The position numbers and the translations under genes are program-made. 64,000 nt of DNA from Solirubrobacter phytolaccae (lineage in GTDB: Bacteria; Actinomycetota; Thermoleophilia; Solirubrobacterales; Solirubrobacteraceae): contig NZ_JAPDDP010000026.1 of the NCBI RefSeq assembly GCF_027587195.1, forward strand, positions 21,130-85,129, written 5' to 3'. Positions 8,851-17,917 of the stretch are shown here, in pieces. Position 1 is the stretch's first letter. Every line of letters begins with the position of its first letter. The notes beneath the pieces are model-generated. The model had not been told where the DNA came from, ran no database searches, and saw nothing but the letters and a program-made list of their open reading frames with translations.

Positions 8851-9645
8851 TCAGTACGGCGCGCGGAGAAGCTCGATCGCGGCCCAGCCGCCGCCCTCGC
8901 GGCGGTCCTTCTCGACCAGGCCGATGCGCGTGAAGGCGGTGAGGACCTCGTCGATCTCGTGCGTCTCGACGCCGGAGATGATCATCCGGTCGGGCACGGT
9001 CTCGAGGTTCGCGGCGAGCTGCAGGAGCAGCGGGCGGACGAGGTTCGCGAGCACGGTCGGGGCGGACGGGCCGCCCTGGCGGACGTCGGCGCGGGTGGCG
9101 TCGACCTGCACGCCGTTCCGCGCGGCCGATTCGCGCGTCTCGTCGACCGACTCGGGCTCGATGTCGCAGGCCAGCACCGGTGACCAGCCGAGCTTCGCCG
9201 CCGCGATCGCGAGGATGCCGCTGCCGCAGCCCCAGTCGGCCAGCGGGCCGGCGGGCTCCAGCTGCGTGAGGAGCTCCAGCGTCAGCCGCGTGGTCGCGTG
9301 CGACCCCGTGCCGAAGCCCTGGCCCGGCTCGATGACGACGTCCAGCGCGCCGTCGCGCGGCTCGTGCCACGGCGGGCGGACCCGCAGCGGGCCGACATCG
9401 ATGGGGACGTGGAACGAGTGCCAGTCGATCTCGGGCACCTCGCTCGTGGAGACCTCGACGAGCGCCTCCCCCACCGCGGCCTGCACGTCGCCGATCGCCG
9501 GCAGCTCGCCCTCGGCGCCGTACAGCACGTACTCGACGGCGTCGCCAAGCTCGACCTCCTCCAGCCCGCCGGGCGCGAACGCCATCAGGTCGGTGAGCAC
9601 GAGCTCCGCGTGCTCGCGCTGGACTTTCACGCTGAGGCGGATCAT
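8851..9645 (-). CDS. prmA: Ribosomal protein L11 methyltransferase-like (copy 2, canonical motifs)
   Basis: A 264-residue class I SAM-dependent methyltransferase of the PrmA type, which trimethylates ribosomal protein L11. The N-terminal substrate-recognition domain begins MIRLSVKVQREHAE; the catalytic domain has PGQGFGTGSHATT, motif I WGCGSGILAIAAAKLG and the post-motif NLVRPLLL. The FGTG-x-H-x-TT segment is intact, so this is the likelier active copy. The ATG overlaps the stop of the preceding prmA-like gene (ATGA). The tandem arrangement after dnaJ follows the common dnaJ-prmA order. Confidence 0.82.
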   Translation of the reverse strand: MIRLSVKVQREHAELVLTDLMAFAPGGLEEVELGDAVEYVLYGAEGELPAIGDVQAAVGEALVEVSTSEVPEIDWHSFHVPIDVGPLRVRPPWHEPRDGALDVVIEPGQGFGTGSHATTRLTLELLTQLEPAGPLADWGCGSGILAIAAAKLGWSPVLACDIEPESVDETRESAARNGVQVDATRADVRQGGPSAPTVLANLVRPLLLQLAANLETVPDRMIISGVETHEIDEVLTAFTRIGLVEKDRREGGGWAAIELLRAPY

Positions 9646-10385
9646 GGCCGGTCGAAGAGGACGGCGACCCAGCCGTCGCGTTCGCGGCGCTCGCGCTCGG
9701 TGAAGCCGTACGGCTCGAAGACGGTCGCGGGCACGTCGGCGTGATCGACGCTGATGCCGGACACGAGCAGCGTCACCGGCCCCGTGGGCGCCGGGATGTT
9801 GCTCGAGTTCGCCATCAGGTTCGCGGTCAGGTTGCCCACGACGGTCCGCGCCCAGGGCGGGTTGGCCGTGACGTCGGCGACGTGCGCGTCGACGCCGTTC
9901 TTGCGCGCCGTCGCCACCGCGCCCGGGTCCAGCTCGATCGCCGTGACCGGATCGAACCCGAGGTGCATCGCGGCCACCGACAGCACGCCGCAGCCGCAAC
10001 CCCAGTCAGCCAGCTCCGTCGGCGGCAGCTCCTGCAGCCACTGCAGGCACAGCTTGGTCGTCGGGTGCGACGCGAGGCCGAACGTGTCCCCCGGGTCCAC
10101 GACCAGCCCGGGACCGGGCAGCCACGGCGGGCGGATCGTGATCTTGCCGACGGTCACGGGCTCCAGATGCTCGTGCCAGGCGGTCTGCCAGCCGTCCGCG
10201 ATCGGCGTCCGCGACTGCGAGACGAGCTCCGGGAACGACAGGTGCGGGAAGTTCTCGCCGTAGACGACGAGCTCGACGTGCTCGCCGTCCGCGACCTCCT
10301 CGAAGCCAGCGGCCAACAGCCCTTCCAGCCGCGCGTAGGCGACCTCCGCGTCCTCGGCCCGAACGCGGATTCCGAGGCGGATCAT
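9642..10385 (-). CDS. PrmA-like methyltransferase (copy 1, diverged)
   Basis: A 247-residue paralogue of the next gene: same N-terminal pattern (MIRLGIRVRAEDAE), RPPW, PGDTFGLASHPTT, motif I WGCGCGVLSVAAMHLG and NLTANLMA. It departs from PrmA consensus where FGTG becomes FGLA, and in the NLTAN motif, so its substrate may be something other than L11. The ATG overlaps the dnaJ stop by ATGA and the stop overlaps the following prmA start, giving a tightly coupled dnaJ-prmA-prmA set. Confidence 0.75.
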   Translation of the reverse strand: MIRLGIRVRAEDAEVAYARLEGLLAAGFEEVADGEHVELVVYGENFPHLSFPELVSQSRTPIADGWQTAWHEHLEPVTVGKITIRPPWLPGPGLVVDPGDTFGLASHPTTKLCLQWLQELPPTELADWGCGCGVLSVAAMHLGFDPVTAIELDPGAVATARKNGVDAHVADVTANPPWARTVVGNLTANLMANSSNIPAPTGPVTLLVSGISVDHADVPATVFEPYGFTERERRERDGWVAVLFDRP

Positions 10386-11521
10386 CCGGCCAGAGCTCGT
10401 TTGAGCTTGGCGATCATGCCTTCGCTCTCGTGCAGGTTGTCCTCGGTGATCGAGTCCGCGAGCTGCTCCATCAGATCCTTCTGCTTCTTCGAGAGCCGCC
10501 GCGGGATCACGACGTTCACGACCACCTTCAGATCGCCGGTGCGCCCACGGCCGATCGGGGGCATGCCGCGCCCGTTCATGACGATCGTCTCGCCCGGCTG
10601 GGTGCCGGCGGGCACCTCGAGCGGGACGTCGCCGTCCAGCGTGGGAACCTGGATCGTCGTGCCGAGGGCCGCGTACGGCGCCGCCACGTCGACCACGGTG
10701 ATCAGGTCCTCACGGTCACGCAGGAAGCGCTCGTCCTCCTTGACCCGGACGACCACGTACAGGTCTCCGGCGGGGCCACCACGCTCGCCCGCGTGGCCGC
10801 GGCCACTAATCCGCATCCGCTGCCCGTCGGCGATGCCGGCCGGCACGTCGACCTTCACGCGGCGCTCCTCGGCGACCATCCCGCGGCCCTCGCACGTGTG
10901 GCAGGGCTGCTCGGCGATCCGCCCGTCGCCGCTGCACTTGTCGCACAGCGCGGTGCGGACCATCTGCCCGAAGCGCGTGCGCTGCACGGCCTGGATCTGG
11001 CCCGCGCCGCGGCACTTGTCGCAGGTGACGATCGGCGTGCCCGGCTCCGCGCCGTTGCCGTGGCAGGTGCCGCACAACGCCGTGGCGTCGTACGTGACCT
11101 CGATCTCGGTCCCGCGCGCCGCGTCCTGCAACGAGATCTGGACCGCCAGCGCCACGTCCCCGCCCTGCACGGCGCCGCCGCGCATGCGGGTGCCGCCGGC
11201 GCCGCCGAAGGCCGCGTCGAACCCGCCCTGCCCGAAGAACGCGCTGAACAGGTCGCTGATCGACCCGAAGTCCTGGAAGTTCGGTGCCCCGCCGGAGCCC
11301 TTGAGGCCCTCATGGCCGTACGCGTCGTAGGTGCGTCGCCGCTCGGCGTCGCTCAGCACCTCGTACGCCTCGGCGGCCTCCTTGAACTTCTCCTCGGCCT
11401 GCGGGTCGTGGGCGTTGACGTCCGGGTGCAGCTCGCGCGCGAGCCGCCGGAACGACTTCTTGATCGTGGCCTCGTCCGCTTCCCGATCCACCCCGAGGAC
11501 GTCGTAGTAATCCCGTGGCAC
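10382..11521 (-). CDS. dnaJ: Chaperone DnaJ
   Basis: A 379-residue type I J-protein, co-chaperone of DnaK. The J domain is at 1-70 with HPD in ARELHPDVN; a short Gly/Phe-rich region has FGQGGFDAAFGG; four zinc motifs follow (CGTCHGNG, CDKCRGAG, CDKCSGDG, CHTCEGRG), then the two beta-barrel substrate domains. The GTG start touches the hrcA stop (TAG then GTG). dnaK and grpE are not in the window, so this is an hrcA-dnaJ unit. No CIRCE repeat is visible upstream of hrcA. Confidence 0.95.
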   Translation of the reverse strand: MPRDYYDVLGVDREADEATIKKSFRRLARELHPDVNAHDPQAEEKFKEAAEAYEVLSDAERRRTYDAYGHEGLKGSGGAPNFQDFGSISDLFSAFFGQGGFDAAFGGAGGTRMRGGAVQGGDVALAVQISLQDAARGTEIEVTYDATALCGTCHGNGAEPGTPIVTCDKCRGAGQIQAVQRTRFGQMVRTALCDKCSGDGRIAEQPCHTCEGRGMVAEERRVKVDVPAGIADGQRMRISGRGHAGERGGPAGDLYVVVRVKEDERFLRDREDLITVVDVAAPYAALGTTIQVPTLDGDVPLEVPAGTQPGETIVMNGRGMPPIGRGRTGDLKVVVNVVIPRRLSKKQKDLMEQLADSITEDNLHESEGMIAKLKRALAG

Positions 11522-12526
11522 CTAATACAACTCCTCGACAAAGCGTGAGAGCTCGTGCGCGGCTTCACGCACCGAGCGGATCACGCGGGAATAGTCCATC
11601 CGCGTCGGCCCGATCACCGACACGGTTCCAAGATTGCGCTGCGGCAGCCCGTAGTTGGCGGCGACGAGCGACATGCCCTGCAGGGCCGGCTGCGGGTTCT
11701 CGATCCCGATCCGCACGTACGCGCCGCGCGAGCCGAGCGCGGTCGACAGCACGCCGAGCATCGAGACGCGCCGCTCGAGCATCTCCATCAGCGCGTTGAG
11801 CTGGGAGACGTCCTGGAAGCGGTACTCGCTCACCAGGCGGTGCGCGCCGTCCACGTAGAGCGTGTCTTCGGCGGTGTCGACGAGCTCGACGAACGCCGGC
11901 GCGAGCTCGGTGACGAACGCGCGCTCCGTGGCCGGCAGCGTCGGGTCGTTGAGCTTGGAGCCGAGCATCCGCGCGCCCAGGCCCATGCCCACGAGCTGCT
12001 CGTTCAGGTACGAGCCGGCCCAGTCCGCCAGCCCCGCGTCCACCGGCCGGTCGAACGTGAAGACCTTCTTCGAGACGCCGCCCGTGGACGTGATCACGAC
12101 CACCATCAGCACCTGCGGCTGCAGCAGCAGGACCTCGATGTGGCGGATCGTGGTCGTCGCGATCGGCGGCGCGGTCACCAGCGCCAGCAGGTTGGTGACC
12201 TGCGAGAGCGTGTCGGCGGTCATCCGCATCGCGTCGTCGACCTCACGCCGGACGAGCGACAGCCCGAGCCCTTCGCGCGGCGGCTCCGGCAGCAGGCGAT
12301 CCACGTAGTAGCGGTAGCCCGCGTCCGTCGGCACCCGCCCCGCCGACGTGTGCGGGTGCGCGAGCAGCCCGCACTCCTCGAGCACGGCGAGCTCGTTGCG
12401 GATCGTCGACGAACCGGCGGTGATCTCCGGGTCGGCCGCGAGCGTCTTGGACCCCACGGGCTGCCCGGTCGCCTTGAAGCCGTCCACCACTTTGCTGAGG
12501 AGGAGGGCCTGACGGGGCGTAAGCAC
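11522..12526 (-). CDS. hrcA: Heat-inducible transcription repressor HrcA
   Basis: A 334-residue HrcA repressor, which elsewhere binds CIRCE operators and is held active by GroEL. The winged-helix part has GSKTL, GSSTIRNELAVLEECGLLAHPHTSAGRVPTD-type sequence (about 22-60), followed by the GAF-like domain and the conserved tail GPTRMDYSRVI. The GTG at 12526 gives the family start LTPRQALLLSKVVDGF; the open frame continues upstream into the preceding gene but lacks similarity. It is adjacent to dnaJ. No TTAGCACTC-N9-GAGTGCTAA was found in the window, so its targets are probably elsewhere. Confidence 0.93.
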   Translation of the reverse strand: MLTPRQALLLSKVVDGFKATGQPVGSKTLAADPEITAGSSTIRNELAVLEECGLLAHPHTSAGRVPTDAGYRYYVDRLLPEPPREGLGLSLVRREVDDAMRMTADTLSQVTNLLALVTAPPIATTTIRHIEVLLLQPQVLMVVVITSTGGVSKKVFTFDRPVDAGLADWAGSYLNEQLVGMGLGARMLGSKLNDPTLPATERAFVTELAPAFVELVDTAEDTLYVDGAHRLVSEYRFQDVSQLNALMEMLERRVSMLGVLSTALGSRGAYVRIGIENPQPALQGMSLVAANYGLPQRNLGTVSVIGPTRMDYSRVIRSVREAAHELSRFVEELY

Positions 12527-12530
12527 GACT

Positions 12531-12902
12531 TCAGATTCTAAGAACTGCTCTGCCGCGGCGGACGAGCTTGCTGCCGTCCTGCACCGCTTCGCAGTCGAAG
12601 ACGGCCTCGCCGTCCCCCTGCGACTTGAGCTTGCTGGTGATCGTGATGTCCTGCTCGGGCACGCCCATGCCGCGGAACTGGACACTCAGCGACTTGAGCG
12701 CGAGCGGGCCCCCGACGACGTCCGTCTGGGCGCGCGCGACCTGGGCCATCGTCCACAGGCCGTGGAGGATCTTCGACGGCAGGTCGACCGACCGGGCGAA
12801 CTCGTCGTCCAGGTGGATCGGGTTGAAGTCGCCCGAGGCGCCCGCGTAGTGGTACGTCGTGTACCGGTCGGGCGTGACCGTCACCTCACGAAGTTCGTCC
12901 AT
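12531..12902 (-). CDS. MaoC-like hot-dog dehydratase (HadB type)
   Basis: A 123-residue single hot-dog protein. It has the hydratase-2 signature: YAGASGDFNPIHLDD with the catalytic Asp/His pair, then LPSKILHGLWTMAQVA. Such proteins hydrate or dehydrate 3-hydroxyacyl thioesters. It overlaps the upstream FAS1-type dehydratase gene by 22 nt; together they resemble HadA-HadB of mycobacterial FAS-II, where HadB carries the catalytic motif and HadA stabilises the substrate. The two genes lie between lepA and hrcA, where many bacteria have hemN/hemW. The exact substrate is unknown. Confidence 0.82.
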   Translation of the reverse strand: MDELREVTVTPDRYTTYHYAGASGDFNPIHLDDEFARSVDLPSKILHGLWTMAQVARAQTDVVGGPLALKSLSVQFRGMGVPEQDITITSKLKSQGDGEAVFDCEAVQDGSKLVRRGRAVLRI

Positions 12903-13285
12903 GTCCCCTCGCAGACGAGCTCTCCGCGCTGATTCGTCGAGCGCGAGCTGAACGTGTAGACCTTGATCTCACCGCGTTTGGCCTCGTCGACGAACGACGC
13001 CTCCGTGGTGATCTCGTCGCCGGCGACGACCGGCAGGTGCCAGGTGAAGTCCTGCGCGCCGTGGACCAGGCGGGAGAAGTCGATCCCGATCTGGGGGTCC
13101 AGGACGGCGGGACCCATCGCGCGCCACTTGTAGACGGCAGCGAACATCGGCGGCGCCACGACGTCCTCGTAGCCGGCCTCGCGGGCGGCCGCGACGTCGT
13201 GGCAGAGCGGCGACTGCTCGCCGATCGACGCCGCGTACTCGCGGATCTTCTCCCGCCCCACCAGATACGTGTCGCTGTGGCTCAA
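12881..13285 (-). CDS. FAS1-like / HadA-type dehydratase subunit
   Basis: A 134-residue protein beginning at a TTG that overlaps the lepA stop (TTGA). It shows the FAS1-like dehydratase pattern: [53 protein letters not shown] and a final GTWTNFVR. It lacks the D-x4-H catalytic motif present in the next gene, as expected of a HadA-like non-catalytic partner. Overlap with the MaoC gene implies the two are made together as a heterodimer. The pathway (fatty-acid elongation or another acyl-thioester pathway) is inferred. Confidence 0.78.
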   Translation of the reverse strand: MSHSDTYLVGREKIREYAASIGEQSPLCHDVAAAREAGYEDVVAPPMFAAVYKWRAMGPAVLDPQIGIDFSRLVHGAQDFTWHLPVVAGDEITTEASFVDEAKRGEIKVYTFSSRSTNQRGELVCEGTWTNFVR

Positions 13286-15090
13286 TTGTCGTCCGCCAGC
13301 TCGAGCACGGCCAGGAACGCCTCCTGCGGCACCTCGATGCGCCCGACCTGCTTCATGCGCTTCTTGCCTTCCTTCTGGCGCTCGAGCAGCTTGCGCTTAC
13401 GCGAGATGTCACCGCCGTAGCACTTGGCCGTGACGTCCTTGCGGAAGGCCTTGACCGTCTCGCGGGCGATGATCTTCGCGCCGACGGCGGCCTGGATCGG
13501 CACGTCGTACTGCTGGCGCGGGATCCGCTTGCGGAGCCGCTCGGTCATCTGCTTGCCCTGCTCGTAGGCCTTGTCGCGGTGGACGACCATGCTCAGCGCG
13601 TCCACGGCGTCGCCGCCGAGCAGCACGTCGAGCTTGACGAGGTTGGAGGGCCGCAAGCCGATCGGCTCGTAGTCCAGCGACGCGTAGCCCTTCGTGCGCG
13701 TCTTGAGCTGGTCGAAGAAGTCCAGGACGACCTCCGCGAGCGGCAGGTCGTACGTGAGCTGCACGCGGTCCGAGCTCAGGTAGTGCATGCCCGAGTGATT
13801 GCCGCGCCGGTCCTGGCACAGCTCCATGATCTGGCCGATGTACTCCTTCGGCGTCAGGATCGAGGCGCGGATGTAGGGCTCGCGGACCTCGGCGATGCGC
13901 GCCGGGTCGGGCATGTCCGTCGGGTTGTGGACAGGGATCACGTTCCCGTCCGTGAGCGTGATCTCGAACTCCACCGACGGCATCGTCGCCATCAGCTCGA
14001 GGTCGTACTCGCGCTCCAGGCGCTCACGCACGATGTCCATGTGCAGGAGGCCGAGGAAGCCGCAGCGGAAGCCGAAGCCGAGCGCGTCGGAGGTCTCCGG
14101 CTCCCAGCTCAGCGCCGCGTCGTTCAACGTCAACTTCTCGAGCGCGTCGCGCAGCTCGGGGTAGTCGTCGTTGTTCATCGGGAACAGGCCGCAGAACACC
14201 ATCGGCTTGACGTCCCGGTAGCCGGGGAGCGCCTCGCTGGCCTGGTTGTGCTTGATCGTCAGCGTCTCACCGACGGCGAGCTGCGTGACGTCCTTGATGC
14301 CGGTGATCAGGTAGCCGACCTCGCCGGGACCGAGCTGCTTGGCCGGCAGCTGGGCGGGCGTGAAGAACCCGATGTCGTCGATCTCGGCCTGCGTGTTCGT
14401 CTGCAGGCCGAGGATCGTCTCGCCCTTCTTGAACGTGCCGTCGACCACGCGGATGTAGGCGATCACGCCGCGGTACTGGTCGTACTCGGAGTCGAAGATC
14501 AGCGCGCGCGGCGGCGCGTCCGGGTCTCCGGAGGGCGGCGGGACGCGCTGCACGATCTGCTCGAGCACGTCCAGGACGCCCTCGCCGGTCTTCGCGCTGA
14601 TCCGGCGCACCTGCTCGGGGTCCTCACCGATCAGCTCCGCGATCTCCTCCCCCACCCGCTCGGGCTCGGCACCCGGCAGGTCGACCTTGTTCATGGTCGG
14701 GATGAGCTCCAGGCCCGCGTCGATCGCCAGGTACGTGTTGGCGACGGTCTGCGCCTCCACGCCCTGGGAGGCGTCGACGACCAGCAGCGCGCCCTCGCAC
14801 GCGGCCAGCGAACGCGACACCTCGTAGGTGAAGTCCACGTGGCCGGGCGTGTCGATCAGGTGGAACTGGTAGGTCTCACCGTCCTGCGCCGTGTAGAAGA
14901 CGCGCACGGCCTGCGCCTTGATCGTGATGCCGCGCTCGCGCTCCAGATCCATGGAGTCGAGCAGCTGGGCACGCATCGCCCGAGGGTCGACGGTCTGGGT
15001 GAGCTCGAGGATCCGATCCGCCAGCGTCGACTTGCCATGGTCGATGTGGGCGATGATCGAGAAGTTGCGGATATGCGACTGGTCGGCCAA
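13282..15090 (-). CDS. lepA: Translation elongation factor 4 (LepA)
   Basis: A 602-residue translational GTPase that acts on stalled or mistranslocated ribosomes. G1 [10 protein letters not shown]3 DTPGH and G4 NKVD are present, then domains II, III and V and the LepA-specific C-terminus with [18 protein letters not shown] and [22 protein letters not shown] at 15090 gives the usual opening [16 protein letters not shown] and a normal length; AGGGAC lies just upstream. An in-frame extension to 15306 runs through the murJ tail and is rejected. It lies 13 nt after murJ and is coupled to the hadA-like gene by TTGA. Confidence 0.95.
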   Translation of the reverse strand: MADQSHIRNFSIIAHIDHGKSTLADRILELTQTVDPRAMRAQLLDSMDLERERGITIKAQAVRVFYTAQDGETYQFHLIDTPGHVDFTYEVSRSLAACEGALLVVDASQGVEAQTVANTYLAIDAGLELIPTMNKVDLPGAEPERVGEEIAELIGEDPEQVRRISAKTGEGVLDVLEQIVQRVPPPSGDPDAPPRALIFDSEYDQYRGVIAYIRVVDGTFKKGETILGLQTNTQAEIDDIGFFTPAQLPAKQLGPGEVGYLITGIKDVTQLAVGETLTIKHNQASEALPGYRDVKPMVFCGLFPMNNDDYPELRDALEKLTLNDAALSWEPETSDALGFGFRCGFLGLLHMDIVRERLEREYDLELMATMPSVEFEITLTDGNVIPVHNPTDMPDPARIAEVREPYIRASILTPKEYIGQIMELCQDRRGNHSGMHYLSSDRVQLTYDLPLAEVVLDFFDQLKTRTKGYASLDYEPIGLRPSNLVKLDVLLGGDAVDALSMVVHRDKAYEQGKQMTERLRKRIPRQQYDVPIQAAVGAKIIARETVKAFRKDVTAKCYGGDISRKRKLLERQKEGKKRMKQVGRIEVPQEAFLAVLELADDN

Positions 15091-15103
15091 TTCGTCCCTT
15101 AGG

Positions 15104-16699
15104 TTACGAGCGTTTGCGCAGTCGCCGTGCGAAAAGGTCGAGGATTTGCCGTGCCTCCGGAATTCGGAGCCCCAGCACGACCGCGGCGTAGGCCGCCGAG
15201 CCCGCCCCGAGAGCCACGAAAACGCTGACCGCCCGGGCGAGCAACGCGGTGCCGAGCAGCGCGTCCAGCCCGGCCCAGACGCCGTAGGCCACCGCGGCCA
15301 GCGCACCCGCGGCGACGAGCATCTTCGCGATCGCGACGAGCGTCTCCCGTGTCTCGAACCCGCCCAGCGCGCGCCGCAGCAGGAACGCCTCGGCGAGCAC
15401 GAGCGCCGCGTTGGAGGCGATCGTGCCGAGCACGATGCCCGCGATCCCGAACGGCTTGGACAGCAGGTAGGAGCCGACCGCGTTGATGGCGAGTGAGCCG
15501 ACGGCGAGCTTGGTCGGCGTCGTCGGCTGCTGCAGCGAGAAGAACCCGCGCGTGAGCATCAGGACGAAGCCGCTGAACGGGAGGCTGAACGCGAACCAGA
15601 ACAGCGCGTCGGCGGTGAGCCGGGTCGATTCGGCGTCCCACTCCCCGCGCTGGAAGACGAGCTGGACGATCGGCTCGGCGAGCACCGCCATCGCCGCGCC
15701 CGCGGGGATCAGCAGCAGCGCGATCTGGCGCAGGCCGGTGCCGATCGTCGCGCGCAGGCCCGCGAAGTCGTTGCGGGCGGCGAGGCGGGCGAGCTGCGGG
15801 AACAGCACGGTCGCGACCGCGACGGAGAACATCCCCTGCGGGAGCATGTAGATGCGGAAGGCGGCGTCGATCGCGCGCGGCACCTCGTCGGAGACGCCGG
15901 AGCCGATGACCGTGTTCAGCAGCAGGTTGATGTTGATCAGGCCGAGGCCGATCGACACCGGCAGCATCAGCATCAGCACGCGCTTGACGCGCTCGTCACC
16001 GCGCCGCGGGAGCCGGATGTGGCCGATCGGGAAGCCCATCCGTCGCAGCGTCGGGAGCATCATCAGCAGCTGGACGAGCGTGCCGGCGACGACGCCGATC
16101 GCGTACGCGTAGAGCTTGTCGTCGCCGTCGAACAGCGGCGCCAGCCCGACCATCCCGGCGATGATCACGACGTTCCAGACCAGCGGCGCGATCGCGGGGA
16201 TCGTGAAGTGGTCGTGGACGTTGAGGATCCCCGTCACGAGCCCGGTCAACCCGAGCAGCACGACGATCGGGAACAGCACCTGGCTGAGCCCGATCGCCAG
16301 CGTGTCCAGCGCGGGCGTGAACTCGTCCCCCGTGAACAGCGGGATCAGCCACGGGGCGATCACGATGAACACCAGCGAGATCAACGTCAACGCGACGAGC
16401 ATCAGCCCCGCCAACGCGCCCGCGAGCTCGATCGCCTCCTTGCGCTTCTTCTGCTCGAGCAGCTCGGAGAAGACCGGCACGAACGCGCTGGAGAGCGCCG
16501 CGTCCGCCACCAGCGCGCGGATCAGGTTCGGGATCTGGAACGCGAGCGTGAACGCCGAGGCGGCGCCCGCCGTGCCGAAGTACGCGGCCGCGACGACCTC
16601 GCGGATGAGCCCGGCAACGCGCGAAAGACCCGTCGCAGCTGAGAAGATCAGCGTGTTGATCGCCGTGCGGCGGGCGTGTGAGGTGGGCTGAGATGCCAA
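15104..16699 (-). CDS. murJ: Lipid II flippase MurJ (MviN)
   Basis: A 531-residue MOP-superfamily membrane protein with about 14 helices that flips the peptidoglycan precursor lipid II. The family opening is clear: [20 protein letters not shown], then a [21 protein letters not shown] segment with the conserved charged residues of the cavity. The start is a TTG ([12 protein letters not shown]). It is divergent from rpsT with about 53 bp between the starts and is followed 13 nt later by lepA, so it may head the lepA-hadAB-hrcA-dnaJ-prmA transcript. Length is typical. Confidence 0.92.
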   Translation of the reverse strand: MASQPTSHARRTAINTLIFSAATGLSRVAGLIREVVAAAYFGTAGAASAFTLAFQIPNLIRALVADAALSSAFVPVFSELLEQKKRKEAIELAGALAGLMLVALTLISLVFIVIAPWLIPLFTGDEFTPALDTLAIGLSQVLFPIVVLLGLTGLVTGILNVHDHFTIPAIAPLVWNVVIIAGMVGLAPLFDGDDKLYAYAIGVVAGTLVQLLMMLPTLRRMGFPIGHIRLPRRGDERVKRVLMLMLPVSIGLGLININLLLNTVIGSGVSDEVPRAIDAAFRIYMLPQGMFSVAVATVLFPQLARLAARNDFAGLRATIGTGLRQIALLLIPAGAAMAVLAEPIVQLVFQRGEWDAESTRLTADALFWFAFSLPFSGFVLMLTRGFFSLQQPTTPTKLAVGSLAINAVGSYLLSKPFGIAGIVLGTIASNAALVLAEAFLLRRALGGFETRETLVAIAKMLVAAGALAAVAYGVWAGLDALLGTALLARAVSVFVALGAGSAAYAAVVLGLRIPEARQILDLFARRLRKRS

Positions 16700-16716
16700 G
16701 ACCGGCGCGCTATAGT
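16688..16716 (+). promoter_or_regulatory. Candidate promoter of rpsT
   Basis: In the murJ-rpsT divergent gap, CTGAGA (16688-16693, four of six matches to TTGACA) is followed after 17 nt by TATAGT (16711-16716, five of six matches to TATAAT), about 37 bp before the rpsT ATG. Spacing and position suit a housekeeping sigma promoter. The -35 overlaps the first codons of murJ. Confidence 0.45.
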
Positions 16717-16752
16717 ACGCGGCCGCTGCGGTCCTTCCGCGGCCTTTTCACC

Positions 16753-17022
16753 ATGGCCAACATCAAGTCACAGATCAAGCGGAACAACCGCTCCGAGCGC
16801 GAACGCGTCGAGAACCGCCAATACACGTCTGCGATCAAGACGTACTTCCGGCGCCTCGAGACCGCCGTGACCGAAGGTAACGATGACACCGCGGGTACCG
16901 AGCACCGCAAGCTCATCTCGCTGATCGACAAGGCCGTCAAGCGCGGCGCCCTGCACGCCAACACCGGCGCTCGCAAGAAGGCGCGTGCCGACCGGCTGCG
17001 CAACACCGTCACCGCCGCGTAA
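16753..17022 (+). CDS. rpsT: 30S ribosomal protein S20
   Basis: An 89-residue basic protein, MANIKSQIKRNNRSERER..., with the S20 pattern of three helices and the conserved KRGALHANTGARKKARADRL segment. S20 binds the body of 16S rRNA. The ATG at 16753 is unique. A good promoter lies upstream and a strong intrinsic terminator 31 bp downstream, so it is a single-gene transcript, one of the few plus-strand members of the housekeeping backbone. Confidence 0.97.
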   Translation: MANIKSQIKRNNRSERERVENRQYTSAIKTYFRRLETAVTEGNDDTAGTEHRKLISLIDKAVKRGALHANTGARKKARADRLRNTVTAA

Positions 17023-17052
17023 CGCACCTTCGCGATCTTCCTCGCCGTTCAA

Positions 17053-17077
17053 GGCGCCGGCAAGCCGGCGCCTTTTT
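17053..17077 (+). terminator. Intrinsic terminator of rpsT
   Basis: A perfect nine-base-pair stem (GGCGCCGGC / GCCGGCGCC) with an AA loop is followed immediately by TTTTT. It is 31 bp after the rpsT stop and 7 bp before the next gene. Confidence 0.9.
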
Positions 17078-17083
17078 CGTTTA

Positions 17084-17554
17084 ATGGGCTCGATGCCGCC
17101 CGTGCTCACGATCGTGGACGTCGGTCCGCGCCCGGCCGACGTGATCGCCGCGATCGACGTGGTCACGGACGTCGGCCCGCGCCGGGCCGCGGAGCTCGTC
17201 GAGTGGCTCCCTGCGTTCGTCGGTCGCGGGCTGCACGCCGCGCTGGCGGAGGTCCTGCGTGAGGAGCTCCAGCGTGCGGGAGCGATCGTCGAGCTGCGCG
17301 AGCCGCCGCCTCCGGCGCCCGTCGTGCCGTCCGCGGCGCCGACGGGCGAGTCCACGGTGAAGCTCGTCGACGCGGGCGAGGACCGGCTCCGGGTGATCAA
17401 GCGCGTGTGCACGGCGACCGGCCTCACGCTGCGTGAGGCCAAGGAGCTCGTCGACGCGGCGCCGACCGTCGTCGCGTCCGGGTTGAGTACGGAGCGGGCG
17501 GCAGCGCTCCGGCACGAGCTCGAGTCGGCCGGGGCGCGGGTCGAAGCCGCCTAG
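17084..17554 (+). CDS. Stand-alone L7/L12 C-terminal-domain protein (two CTD units)
   Basis: A 156-residue protein. The second half is a clear ribosomal L7/L12 C-terminal domain (LRVIKRVCTATGLTLREAKELVDAAP, then SGLSTERAAALRHELESAGA). The first half repeats the same pattern in degenerate form (VIAAIDVVTDVGPRRAAELVEWLP, LREELQRAGAIVEL), so it looks like two CTDs joined by a Pro-rich linker near residues 75-90. There is no N-terminal dimerisation domain or hinge, so it cannot replace L7/L12 on the stalk. The role is unknown; competition for translation-factor binding or a scaffold is possible. It is followed 9 bp later by a one-CTD paralogue. Confidence 0.7.
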   Translation: MGSMPPVLTIVDVGPRPADVIAAIDVVTDVGPRRAAELVEWLPAFVGRGLHAALAEVLREELQRAGAIVELREPPPPAPVVPSAAPTGESTVKLVDAGEDRLRVIKRVCTATGLTLREAKELVDAAPTVVASGLSTERAAALRHELESAGARVEAA

Positions 17555-17563
17555 GATCGAGCC

Positions 17564-17914
17564 ATGAGCTTCCTCCGCCGCCTGCTGGGGCGCGATCACG
17601 CCGACGACACCATCGGGGAGAACGGTCTGCCCTTGGCCCCGCGTGTCCCGCCACGGGTGGAGACGACACGGACGGCGACCGCTCCGCCCGCCCCGACCAC
17701 GCCGACCGCCGGCGGCGGATCCGTCTTCCTCGCCGAGGTCGGCCCGAAGAAGATCGCGGTGATCAAGGTGGTCCGCGAGGCCAGCGGGCTCGGGCTCAGG
17801 GAGGCCAAGGACCTCGTCGAGTCGGCGCCGACGCTGATCGTGTCGGGACTGAGCCCGGAAGCGGCGGCGGCGCTCCGGCGCGACCTCGAGTCGGCCGGAG
17901 CGCGGGTCGGTTAG
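17564..17914 (+). CDS. Stand-alone L7/L12 C-terminal-domain protein (one CTD unit)
   Basis: A 116-residue protein. A basic, short N-terminus ([15 protein letters not shown]) and a Pro/Thr-rich linker precede one well-conserved L7/L12 CTD ([20 protein letters not shown], then [20 protein letters not shown]). Conserved helix residues that contact elongation factors in true L7/L12 are kept. TAGGAT lies 6 nt before the ATG, suggesting a leaderless start of its own even though the sister gene ends just upstream. The gene ends 3 bp from the convergent GH15 gene. Confidence 0.7.
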   Translation: MSFLRRLLGRDHADDTIGENGLPLAPRVPPRVETTRTATAPPAPTTPTAGGGSVFLAEVGPKKIAVIKVVREASGLGLREAKDLVESAPTLIVSGLSPEAAAALRRDLESAGARVG

Positions 17915-17917
17915 CCC

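Noticed and set aside
12527..12700. CIRCE operator expected near hrcA
   Set aside because: No TTAGCACTC/GAGTGCTAA-like inverted repeat was found before hrcA or dnaJ.
15091..15306. N-terminal extension of lepA
   Set aside because: The open frame continues through the murJ tail with no resemblance to LepA; the TTG at 15090 gives the normal start and length.
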